From Phytophthora hibernalis (lineage: Eukaryota; Oomycota; Peronosporomycetes; Peronosporales; Peronosporaceae), in assembly GCA_012656075.1 (NCBI GenBank), contig JAAKBF010000159.1, forward strand, positions 248,001-312,000: DNA of 64,000 bases, written 5' to 3'. Position numbers and translations under genes: made by a program. The notes beneath the pieces are model-generated. The model was not told the DNA's origin. It made no database searches and saw only the letters and a program-made list of their open reading frames with translations. Shown one piece after another: positions 25,875-35,559 of the stretch. The first letter of the stretch is position 1. Each line of letters begins with the position of its first letter.

Positions 25875-27879
25875 ATGGGTTTAAGCGAGCTCAAGCCTGG
25901 CAACACCAAGCGAGCTCAGGTGACGGCCATCAAGGCGTTCAAAGCCTTTGTAAAGGCAGAAAATGTAGAGTTCGACTATGTCAAGCAATGCATTGAAAAG
26001 GATGTCACTGGTAAGTGTTTTGTGTCTGTGTTAGATATGTTCGGTATGTATCTTGCATTTCATGAGGGTAAAAACGGCAAGCCACTTGCCCGGAACACCT
26101 CTATGCAGTACTACAGACAAAGTAAGATGTGGCTCTTTGAGGTTTTTCCTGCGCAACGACACATTGTCGAAGCAAAGTTGCTTAGCATGGGGAAGACCCT
26201 CGAGAGCTTCTGTATGAAGCGAGATGGCAAAGTAGTTAACAAAGCTCCACTGTGCTCAAAACCGATTCAAAAAATGATGCTGTATTTGTATAAGAATACA
26301 TGTACCTCTAGTGGTTACCAGGACGCAGCGCAGCTGTGTTTGCTGTGGTTCCTGTTTGGACGAGCTTCCGATCTGTCGCTCGTCCGCAAGCAGAACCTCT
26401 CCGTTGACGCAGCTGACGTGTTCTTCGTGCGCTTCATCCGCATCAAGACGACCGAGGAGCAGGGCTTGTCATTGTTCCCGGATGCCGACTTCATCACCTG
26501 CCCGCTGCACGCTATCGCGGTGGCGCTCATCACTTAGTCGGCTCCGTCCGTCGCCGTTCTGGACAACTTGCCCGAGATACCGGTCGAAGCTGCCGTCACG
26601 CTGTCGCCAGCGACGCCGCTGCTGGAGGTGTTGAACAACCCCAACGAGTTCGCTGCACTTGACGCCGCGGCTGTCGTTTCTTCCAAGCCCGCTGCTGTTG
26701 TCCCGACAATCTACTCGCACGTCAACCGTTTGCTTGATCGCGTCGCGTGTTCTGCTGGAGTCCTGTCGCCTCTGACATCGCACTCGTTTCGGCGCGGCAG
26801 GGCCCAACACGTGAACGCGTGTGATGGCCTCACAGAACGCTGGATCTTCGACCGTGGTGCCTGGAACTTGTCTACGACAAACAAGGGGTTTAATTATATC
26901 TTCAACACAAGCAGAGAAGACCACATGGTTAGCAAAGCGCTCAGTGGACACGACACCACAGCTCGCGTTAAGTCGTTCGACCTGAAGCCGTTCGCCACTG
27001 AGACACAAGTGAAGATTGCAGGTCTCCAGCGCTCACTGCTACCAGATGGAGAGCTCCAAGAACAACGTAAGTCAGAGAGTGGTCGATGTGCTTACAGCTT
27101 ACCTCATCTTGCATTACCCCCTGATGAAGAGGCTGGATGCAGATGCCCTCGCTGTTAGACGTCTGGAGGGGGCGGCGGTGAATGGCGGCGCGTCAGTCGC
27201 CGAGCTACTCGCATGGTCTTCACACCTCGCCACCTGTGGAACCACCAAGCCAAGCCAAGAAGAACAAGCAGCCGCCACGCACAAGGAACAAACCAGCCAG
27301 AGCAAGATCATCGACCATCAAAGCAGTGTGATTGACCATTTAGTCGCGCACATCAAGCGCCAAGACGAGCGTCTCGACAACCTAGAAGCTATAATGAAGG
27401 GATCCCCAGCACAAGACAAGAACAACAAGCGTCAGCAGGAACCAAGCCAAGAAGAAGAGAAACCCAAGCGTCAACGGACATCGGTGACTTACCTTCATGT
27501 GACGTGGTTCGCGTGGTACGCGCAGGAGCCGCTCTGGATGGCGGATGCCCCGAAGCGGCAGCGATCGAACGCGAAGCTGCTCGTGGGTTTGATGAAGCTC
27601 TTCGTTGCCGACGACTTGGTGCTGGACCCTAGCACTGCCGGCTACCGCGACCATGTCCTGGAGCTCGGGAAGAAGGCGGAGGCTGCCGTACTGACCTTCC
27701 TCAACGCCCGCAAGATCATGTCGCGCGGCTCCACAGCTATCCGCAAGCACCTCCACGAGCTGTACAAGAAGGGTGAGCTCAACGACAAGATCGCCCGGTA
27801 CCTTCAGCTTTGCCGTGCTTCTGCCATTCAAGATCCGGACCGTCAAGATGCCCTTGAGCCTGTAGCAACTGCACTCTAG
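25875..27879 (+). mobile_element. Crypton-like tyrosine-recombinase transposon, coding region
   Basis: The frame starts MGLSELKPGNTKRAQVTAI and contains the parts of a tyrosine recombinase. A first catalytic Arg lies in WFLFGRASDL, the H-x-x-R box is SHSFRRGRAQH, and a candidate nucleophile Tyr is in NKGFNYIFNTS. This fits Crypton DNA transposons, which integrate by recombinase chemistry without terminal inverted repeats. An in-frame TAG at 26535-26537 splits the protein between the Arg and the HxxR box. The same frame resumes at once, so a C-to-T change from CAG is the simplest cause. A further break near 27050 leads into the third part (VSQRVVDVLTAYLILHYPL, then AELLAWSSHL), and a helical region follows to 27879. 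The copy is probably inactive unless the stop is an error or is read through. Confidence 0.72.
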
Positions 27880-28011
27880 ACGACACACCCATGCAAGAAG
27901 CATAGCAATAGCAATAGCAACCGACAAGATAAGGTGGCAATATACAACGTTTATTACATGATCAGCACAGCATTAGTCATCCACAATCAATACAACACAC
28001 AGAGTAAGTCA

Positions 28012-28080
28012 TGGCGACGGCTGGAATCGAACCAGCAACCTCAGGGCAAGCCCTGCGCTCTCCCAATGAGCTTCGTCGTC
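28012..28080 (-). tRNA. tRNA-like sequence with a shortened anticodon arm
   Basis: The minus strand folds as most of a tRNA. The seven-base acceptor stem (GACGACG with CGTCGCC) has one A-C mismatch. The D arm is GCTC-ATTGGGA-GAGC. The T arm is perfect (GCTGG-TTCGATT-CCAGC), and a final A follows the acceptor. Between the D and T arms there are only 20 bases instead of about 22-23, so the anticodon stem-loop cannot form its normal 5-bp stem and 7-base loop and the anticodon cannot be named. It may be a real tRNA with bases missing in the assembly, a pseudogene, or a tRNA-derived short element. It lies 132 bases downstream of the recombinase element. Confidence 0.45.
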
Positions 28081-28697
28081 GGTGGGTGGATAGGGGCAGG
28101 ATCCGGTAGACTCATAGCTCGTGCGTGGCTGTGAGGCCTGTACAGGCAGTACGGTGCGCTCGGGCTGTGAGGCCTGTACGGCCTGAGAGGGTAGGCGACT
28201 TGCGCACTTCGGCTGAAAAAAGGAGAGTGAGGACGAACAAATTCTGTCGGCGAGGGCTCAGCACGACAGCCACTAACTCGCCGCGTGTCTATTTACTCTA
28301 TAGTTGGCGTTCTTCTATTGGCAGATAATTTAACCAATAGGATTGAGAACAAGTGGCCGACTCTGCCTTAATAGTGGCCCCCACCCGGGGATCGGCCTTC
28401 ATTGTTGAATTTGACGGCTGGAGAGCACATGGCTCCCGAGCCAAATTTGTATGAAAAAGAAAAGGGCTGATTTCTCAGCGTACAGGCCGTTTCAGGCCAT
28501 TTCCTTGCGCCTATAAACAAGGCTAAAGCCCACGTTGACCATCCCGAATCCCATCCGATCTGATTCGCCTACCCCTTGTAGTACAGTAACATTCATCTGC
28601 ATTACCCGCGCTAAAAGTCAACATTCCGGTACGTGTTAGGATTGACGAATACTACGTAGTATGATACTAGGAAAGGTGAAGCTTTATTGAGACGATC
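28081..28697. other. Intergenic, short direct repeats only
   Basis: TGTGAGGCCTGTAC occurs twice (about 28130-28185). No coding feature is recognised. Confidence 0.4.
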
Positions 28698-29333
28698 ATG
28701 GGACGTTATAAGAGATGTCCACATCTGCAATCTCTGCGACTGACTTTCAGTAAATCCATGTACTCAACTCGTGTACTTGATCCTACCTGGATAATTTCCT
28801 CGTGCCCTCACCTGCTAGAACTGTCCGTAAGAAATCGGAAAGTCTCGGTTGATGCTTTCATTCACGCCTGCGAGAAAATAACTCTCGTGTACGTCATCGG
28901 GAAGCTGTGTTTTATGATGTACATGTATGCGTGGCGACAAATACACTGTGCGATGCCTCACACTCCCTTCCCTGTCAAGACAATGGCATTCCCCAATAGT
29001 TTATGACCATGAATTACAGTCACTGCAGACAATGTTTACTGTCAATCGAACGCTGCAATGCCTGACGGTGAGGGCAGGATCCAAGCTAACTTGTCATGCT
29101 GCGATGGTGAAAAACTTCAAGCGAAGAAGAAACTAGAAAAGGATTGCAGGCAGGCGTTCCTGAGCGTGTTCAACTCGAGTGACCCCCTCCTGCCAAAAAG
29201 CAGACACATGGACATCAAAAGACTGCACCCTCTGGATCACGACTCAACGTCAATGATTTTTGAGTTTGTAGAGAATCCCACGGTGCGTAAGGTGAAGGTT
29301 ATTTGCATCGACATGCATCAGTTTAGCCACTGA
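28698..29333 (+). pseudogene. Leucine-rich-repeat-like protein fragment
   Basis: Three pieces in different frames read as one decayed protein. The first has CPHLQSLRLTF and CPHLLELSVRN, which look like leucine-rich repeats. The second has NRTLQCLTVRAGSKL. The third ends with SMIFEFVENPTVRKV, resembling the IFEFA-type C-terminus that I associate with an oomycete LRR-like family. Frame changes near 28890 and 29090 break it. It could also be a multi-exon gene, but no clear splice sites join the parts. Function is not assigned beyond a probable protein-interaction fold. Confidence 0.4.
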
Positions 29334-29486
29334 CATGTGAAGACAGTAATGAATGGGTTCTGCTGGCATGCGTATCCTCCTGGATTACAACGTTGAAAGC
29401 GTCTGAGAATTACCTTTCTATTGATGTTGATTACTTTCATTTGCATCCAATTGTCAGCCAGCTTTACATTTATCCAACAATGGTAC

Positions 29487-31110
29487 TTACGCAGAGGCTA
29501 TGGGGGTAAAGGGAGTGAGAGGTGTGACTTCCACGCTCAAACCGCCCTTGACAGGAGTGGTGAGTGAGAACTCGTACGTGAGCTCCCACGGGTCTTCAAC
29601 AGTCTTGATGTCGAACTTGCTAAAAAGTGTAGCCAACGTCAACTTAATCTCCATCATCGCAAACTTCTGACCGATACACGTGTTGGCCCGAGCCGAAGCC
29701 GCTGAAGACATAAGGTGACAGGACACGCAACTTTCCCGTCTCTGGGTCAATCATGCGCTCAGGCTTAAACTCGAGTGCGTCCTCTCCCCATGTCCTCTTG
29801 TTGCGTGCATTGCAGTAGGAAGAGATCATCAAAGTCTGTCCCTTCTCCACAAAAGTTCCATCCACGAGAGTCGTGTTTTCCATCGCTTCACGCACGATGA
29901 AGCCAGTGGACGGGTGAAGGCGCATGTTTTCCTTCATGACGGCTTCAAGATAGACGAGGTCACGAACCTGGTCCTGCGTCGGCACCTTGATCTCACCCGT
30001 GAGAAGTCCTGGCAGTTTTCCTTCATCTCTTCACGGATCTTCTTCAGGACCTCTGGGTAGCGGCTCATGTTGACAATGAACCAGCACATATTGTCCGCCG
30101 TCGAGTCCTTGCCAGCAAAAGCGAAAGACATGACCATGTCGCGCATGATGGTGGCATCGTCGTCTTCGATGTGCATATCCTCCGTCTGTCGGAGCCTGCT
30201 CTCCATGAAGAGCGTGATCAGATCTCTGGCCACCATTTTCTCATCCTTGGCAGCAAGTTCCGCCTTCTTGTTCATCGACTGCACGATCACATCGTTAATG
30301 AAATTTTGAATAATGGTGTTGTTCTCCTTGAACACGCGTTCCCAGCCAATGTTCAAGTATCTCTTGAGCTCCCAGAGCCACATCGGCGACTGAATACGCA
30401 CACCAAAGGCAACACACGCCTTGTTAAACGCCTTCAGAAACTCGTGGTCGTCGTCACGGTCAGGACTGTTCTTCAAAGTGTCCAGCTCAATGCCAAAGGC
30501 GATTTTGGCAATCACATCCATCGTAAAGTGGCTCAACTCCTGCTTGACACTGAACGTTTGGCCACGCTTGTGGTAGATGTTCAGCACATCCAGGAAAACT
30601 CTGAGTTTCTCACTCACAGTCGCTTCCATCACGTCCATCATCATCTGCATGGAGAACAAGTGGCTCGCTGTCTTGCGGTGGTAGAACCACAAGTCTCCGT
30701 CGGTGATGACCATCCCATTGCCAAACAGGTCATGACTAATGTGTTGACCCGTGGGTCCTCGAAGGAACACATTGTCCTGGGTCTTGAGCACGTCCTCGAA
30801 TATTTCGGGTGACGACAGCACGATGTTTGCAGGACGTCGGGGATGGCGAACATCCACGGACGGTTGTCAAACTCGACGGACTGTTCGTTCAGCCAGTCGT
30901 GGAAGCGTTCGGCATTGCCACCGGCGTCCAGGATGTTCTTGAGAATAGGGAGGGTGGTCTTTGGCATGGGGGAAGTTTGCGAGCTTCAACTGTCTTGTTC
31001 TTCTTGGAGTTGTGCAGTAGCAACGACAGACCCAAACTCACGGCCACTGCCGCTGCAGCAGTGACAGCCACGTCATGGCGATCGCCAAGGAGATCCGACA
31101 CGGATTTCAT
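29487..31110 (-). CDS. Cytochrome P450, CYP86-like, copy A
   Basis: The ATG at 31110 begins MKSVSDLLGDRHDVAV, and a membrane anchor follows (AVAVSLGLSLLL). P450 landmarks in order are the N-terminal MPKTTLPILKNILDAGG, an I-helix with FAFAGKDSTADN, the K-helix ExxR in KENMRLHPSTGF, and FKPERMIDPETG. The heme-binding loop FGSGQHV is broken by a frame change directly before the Cys; the next frame resumes with CIGQKFAMMEIKL. The closest style is the CYP86 clan of fatty-acid omega-hydroxylases at the ER membrane. Frame breaks fall at a C5 run (30967-30971), near 30835, near 29995 and near 29690. The first two have counterparts in copy B, so they are likely base-calling errors. The break near 29690 would need two bases and may be real. 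Copy B lies 16 kb away, head to head. Confidence 0.78.
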
Positions 31111-31412
31111 GAGTTATTGGAGACTTTGAATTCCTGCGGTTCCGACGGGCTGTGGTGAAAAACGCGAGTGAGGAAGGGGTCAAGCGACGGAGGGACGGTC
31201 ATGCGGAGACCTCCCTCTGAAGAAAAGGGACATTGACGCTGGCAGCGGAGCCATTCCCTCTCCACTTGCCAATCTTCCCGTGGGTATCCGGTCTGCTGCT
31301 TACGAACCATTTTGTAAATTTCGCAATAATCGTTTTACATTTTGTACCTAAACGAAAATAAATTATTCGAGTACCTTTCACTCGTCAGAAGTAATATTTT
31401 TGAATTTGCTAT

Positions 31413-32704
31413 GTGCGTACCGGTAAGGTAAATGTGCTAGGTAAACGAATACCTAGATTGCAATTAGGGTGGGCCGTGTACGCTTACATTATAACTTACT
31501 GCACGTCGGAGACTGACGCGTACGCGGTGGGCGTTTCGTCGAAGCAACTGCTTCTGAAACTGGATCGCGATCCGTCCGCGTACGTGCTACACCTTGATGC
31601 GACCTACAAGCTGAGTCAAGTGGAGTATCCGGTCATGGTGGTCGGAATCTCAGACAGTACGAGTTCGTTCCACCTGGTGGCATTCCTCATTCTGTCTCAT
31701 CAAACGGAACACCATTTTGCCGAGGCACTCGCGATGCTAAGGCGCACCTACATGCTGGTGACGAGCAAGCAGCTCGACATCCGATACGTCATGGGTGACT
31801 CTGACAGAGCCCAACACAACGAAGTGAATGCAGTGCTCGGCGTGGACAACGACCTCGTCAACTTGATGTGTTATTTTCACGTGGCTAGCAAAATCTACAA
31901 GAAAACGCGCGGTATCCCGATCTCTCTAGCTGCTCAAGTCTCGCGAGATGTTGCTGACATGCACTACGCCACTTCTGCTACTGAGTTCGACTCCATTCAA
32001 ACGCGCTGCTTGGAGGAGTGGTATGAGCTGCCGCTGCTCTGCGCGTTCGCCAACTACTTCTCCTCAGTCTGGATCGGCTCTCCGTATCACCGCTGGCAAG
32101 CGTTCCACACGCCACGCGGATTCGCCGCTACGAATAACCCCGTAGAGCAATTCAATCGCGCTATCAATCGCGATTATACCCTTCGTGCACGCCTCAAAAT
32201 GGGAACCCTCATCGACCAACTCCTTGAGGAGAACGACTTGCTGCGGATGTGCTTCGTCGAGTACGGGAGATGAGTAAATCGGGCTCCATTAGCGAGGTCG
32301 CCCTAGCAAAGCACTTAATCGACGTTTTGACAAGCGCAACCACGATATCAGCTGCTTCCGACATCATCAACGTGGTATCGGACCCAATGTTTGACCTGCA
32401 GGATAGGCGGACGAAGGGACCCTCCCGGGACAGCATGCATTTCTGCGCAGAAGGCGAGGATGGAGATCGCTGGCATGCCAGGATGCGGTATGGAAGTCGA
32501 CGTAGTAGCCTAGACATGCGGCTGCCGCATATTTTTAAGGCCGGCTGCTGCATCCACCTTGTCCATGGCCTCGCGGTGCGGGACAGGCTTGACCTTTTGG
32601 CCGAGCGCGACTTGTATACCGAGGTCGCAACAAAGCGCGCCGTCAGCAGGTTGAAGATCAGGGAGCTGGGAGACCTGCAAGCAAAGGCAGCGCACTGCAG
32701 TTAG
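31413..32704 (+). pseudogene. Mutator-like transposase with a C-terminal SWIM zinc finger
   Basis: The first frame (31413-32273) carries the MULE DDE core. HLDATYKLSQ holds the first Asp and VMGDSDRAQHNEV the second, followed by CYFHVASKI and then FSSVWIGSPYHRWQAFHT with ATNNPVEQFNRA near the catalytic Glu. The next piece (32249-32704) has the remains of a SWIM zinc finger. TCGCRI in one frame supplies CxC, and FKAGCCIHLVHGL in another supplies CxH. SWIM fingers are common at the C-terminus of MULE transposases. The N-terminal part, including any WRKY/FAR1-like DNA-binding domain, is missing, and I did not find terminal inverted repeats around it. The copy is probably an incomplete relic, although the frame change near 32270 could be an indel error. 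Confidence 0.72.
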
Positions 32705-32809
32705 ACTAGAGAGTATTGAATCAATCAATTTCAGCACTTCGTCTTCAAACTTACCTTAACGATCGGTGCGGTCCCCACCCACCAACCCTCCGACCGCCAC
32801 CGAGCGGCA

Positions 32810-33075
32810 GTGCTTGCACGATGCACACGCCGTCAGACCATCCCACATTACAGTCCCACCACCGCTCCGCGGTTCGCCCCGCGCGATATTCAACACGTGG
32901 CAGCGTGTGTTGACGTACAGCACCTCTGCATTCTCTCGATGACCACTGCTATGTGGGCGGTACACGCCACCGACCATCCCGCAACAAAGTCCCACCACCG
33001 CATCGCGGCTCGCCCCGCGCGATACTCAACGCATGGCAGCGCGCACCGCCCACTTCTCATCTGCACCCGAGACAC
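32810..33075. repeat. Two-copy tandem repeat, period 136 bp
   Basis: Two diverged copies begin GACCATCCC at 32836 and 32972. They share CCCACCACCGC, GCCCCGCGCGATA and the block ending in GGCAGCG. I see no coding content. Confidence 0.6.
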
Positions 33076-33159
33076 TCACCAGCCTGGATCGTATCACGCC
33101 CGGGGCAGTTGTGGTGAAGGGAAATCCAGATTTTATGCGACCCTACACTAGGGCCGCCT

Positions 33160-33985
33160 AAACTAGGTCAAGTGGGTACATCGCACTCAAGAGGATCAAG
33201 TGGATACACCGCCAAGTGGATACATCGCACTCAACAGGAAACGGACTTGATCGGGAACCGCACTTAGCTGGACTCAGCGACGGAGAGACTCAGCGATGGA
33301 CGGACTCGGCGATAATCGACTCGGCGAAAGTTGGACTCGGCGAAAGTCGACTTGGTGATAATATGCCTCGAGGGAGATATACCAACTGGGGGATAAATCA
33401 GGATCTGGGCGAAGAGTCGCGGAGAGGTAGGTAAAACAGCTCGATACCAAGAGACAGAGCAGAGTGAAGAGTCGCAGGAGATCTGTAACGACTCCATTTC
33501 ATTAGATATTTGTTTAGGACCGATAGAAGACCATATGGAAGAGCTCGAAGGGGCTCTCCGAAGAGATAGAGATAACAATCAGAGCAGAATCTTCTAAGTC
33601 CAAGAACAGCGTACACTTTTCCGGTAAGTCCCTGCGTGGGCTGGATTATGCCTTCCGTCGTTCCCCGAGAGGCATTGCTTGTAGGGGAGCCGTCTGGTAG
33701 CGCCAAGAGATCAAGGTCGGCCCGGGGTGGGTACTTCTCGCTACCAAGCGCAGACAAGTCTCGAGCCGGTGGGTCTGCACAACCCAGGACACCGTAACCT
33801 CCTAGCTGGGCGTAATCTGCGCCTGGTGACCTGTAAACGCGCTCGCGCGCTGCCTTCCATCCTTTGGTGGAGGGCACAGGGTTTTGCACGGAGACTGCCC
33901 CGCTCAGGCGAGTCTCTGGAGAGTTTGGAGCTTGGTACTTGTTGGAAACAACACTCACCTGAACCCCGGCTGGGGCGAACCGCAA
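33160..33985. mobile_element. LTR-like segment related to the end of the window
   Basis: From about 33487 to 33720 this stretch is clearly similar to 63775-64000, in the same orientation. Shared strings include TTTTCCGGTAAGTCCCTGC-like and GGGCTGGATTATG motifs, GAGAGGCAT, and TGGTAGCGCCAAGAGAT. The right-hand copy follows a gag-protease frame, so the shared sequence is best explained as a long terminal repeat of an LTR retrotransposon. Exact ends are not determined. The left part (33170-33240) has short direct repeats of CAAGTGGATACA. Confidence 0.5.
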
Positions 33986-33989
33986 AGTA

Positions 33990-35523
33990 AACCGACAGGA
34001 ACCCTGCGCAAGCCCAACATCGCCGACCTGACTCGGCGAATTGTTGTGCTGTTGCGTGGAAGCCGAACTAACGACGTTTTCTGTGAATCACAACACCACA
34101 CCGGGCTGTCCACTCGAACGTGGCCGAGCGCGGCACCGAGCCACTTGTTCGCGTACACGAGGACGAGCTTCACGCGACATGGCTGGATGGCGGGGTCTGC
34201 GGATTTGTTCTTTGACACGAACACTCGAAGCCGCTCCGTGACCATCAACATGTGGTCATGACTCTTCCGACGGCGGTCACTACCTGTCGCGCGTACGACG
34301 ACATTCTGGATGGTATCCTCGGCCAGGATGGGTGACTTCACCCTTTTTTGACGGCGGTCACCACCTGCCGCGCGTACGACGACATTCTGGATGGTATCCT
34401 CGGCCAGGATGGGTGAAGTCACCCACGGCGGTCACCACCTGCCGCGCGTACGATACCATCCAGACTTCACCCATCCTGGCCGAGGATACCATCCAGAATG
34501 TCGTCGTACGCGCGGCAGGTGGTGACCGCCGTCGGAAGAGTCGCTGACGGGTTGAAGATGATTGAGAATTTGCAGTTGGACAATCCGGCCTCCAGTGCTT
34601 CTTGTTCATTCTCCTAACGAAAGTGAAGGATCGGCAGCCCTCGCGACCCAAGTCGACCGGAGAAAATCGCCATCAGCACGGCCGGACTTGTCTTGAACCC
34701 CACGCACTCCGCCTCACGCAAGCCTAGCACAAACGACATGGGAGACACTGGCTTACCTTCAGTCGGAGTGAGCCCCTTGAACATGCGAGTCGCCGCTAGG
34801 CCATGCGCTTGCGGAGGATGGTAGTCGCCCTTGGTCTTCTTCACTTGTTCATGAAAACTGGTGCTTGACAGTTGACGAACGCTGTCAGCTGGAAGCTTGC
34901 CTTTGTCGTTCAGATTGGTGAGAACGGCCAGTGACTGACGCATTGGCTCCGCAGGCTTTCCGGTTCTTGGCGTAGAAGGTGCATCTCATCTTGGGTTCCA
35001 GGTGATGGGGCGGCCGCAGATGTCACGACACGCGCTCGGAACAGGCGTTCATGCATCGCTGACGAGTCCAGGCTGGAAGGACGTCATGAAATCCGTGAGG
35101 TCGAACTCCGTCGGCGCTTGTGGCTTCGCCTTGGTCGCCGAGTCAGCCCTCTGTGTCGTGTTCGGACGCGGGGTCTCAGTCTCGGTCGTCGGACGATCTT
35201 CGGTGGTCGTCGGCTCGTCGGGTTGCGGAGCGGGAAGCCCGACGCTGCGTACCAGCTTCTTCTTGCCCTTCTTGGCCTTCTCCATGCCCACCGGGTCCGC
35301 CTTGCGCTTCGTCACTCGCTTGGAGGCTCGAATCGGAGGAGGGGTCAGTCGTCGAGCAAGCCGGAGCATTCGTCCACGCAGCGCTATCAGTGGTGACGTC
35401 TACGACCTCTAAGGCCGTAGTAGCGGCAGCCGCTGGATGCTCTGCGGGCGTCGGGTTCGTCGTGGGAGGCCCCGCCTCGTTCGTGGCGTCGTCGACGGTC
35501 TTCCGTGGTCCTTTGTCGGTCAT
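33990..35523 (-). pseudogene. Unassigned transposon-type coding relic
   Basis: The minus strand starts MTDKGPRKTVDDATNEAG with a Pro/Ala/Thr-rich N-terminus. It continues in a second frame through a Lys-rich stretch (GMEKAKKGKKKLVRSVG) and TEFDLTDFMTSFQPG. It then reads TNLNDKGKLPADSVRQL, RMFKGLTPTEGKPVSPM and FSIIFNPSATLPTAV. The frame then enters the foldback repeat at 34262-34535 and resumes with MLMVTERLRVFVSKNKSAD. I do not recognise the family. Its position next to an LTR-like segment and its broken state suggest a retrotransposon gag-like or other transposon gene. Confidence 0.35.
34262..34540. repeat. Foldback repeat: two direct copies and one inverted copy
   Basis: A unit of about 65-70 bases with CGCGTACGACGACATTCTGG and ATCCTCGGCCAGGATGGGTG occurs at about 34267-34335 and again at 34350-34423. 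Its reverse complement lies at about 34467-34535. The outer ends also match as an inverted pair (CTCTTCCGACGGCGGTCAC against GTGACCGCCGTCGGAAGAG). Transcription across it would give a long hairpin. Confidence 0.8.
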
Positions 35524-35559
35524 GATGGCGTCGTGTGGTGTCGTGTGGCGATAAACCCT

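Noticed and set aside
28012..28034. Primer-binding site of an LTR retrotransposon
   Set aside because: TGGCGACGGCTGG could prime from a tRNA 3' end, but the match continues through the T arm, D arm and 5' acceptor strand, so a tRNA-like sequence is the better reading.
30171..30812. A 213-codon plus-strand open frame
   Set aside because: It is antisense to P450 copy A, and a similar shadow lies opposite copy B, which shows that it follows from the P450 coding sequence.
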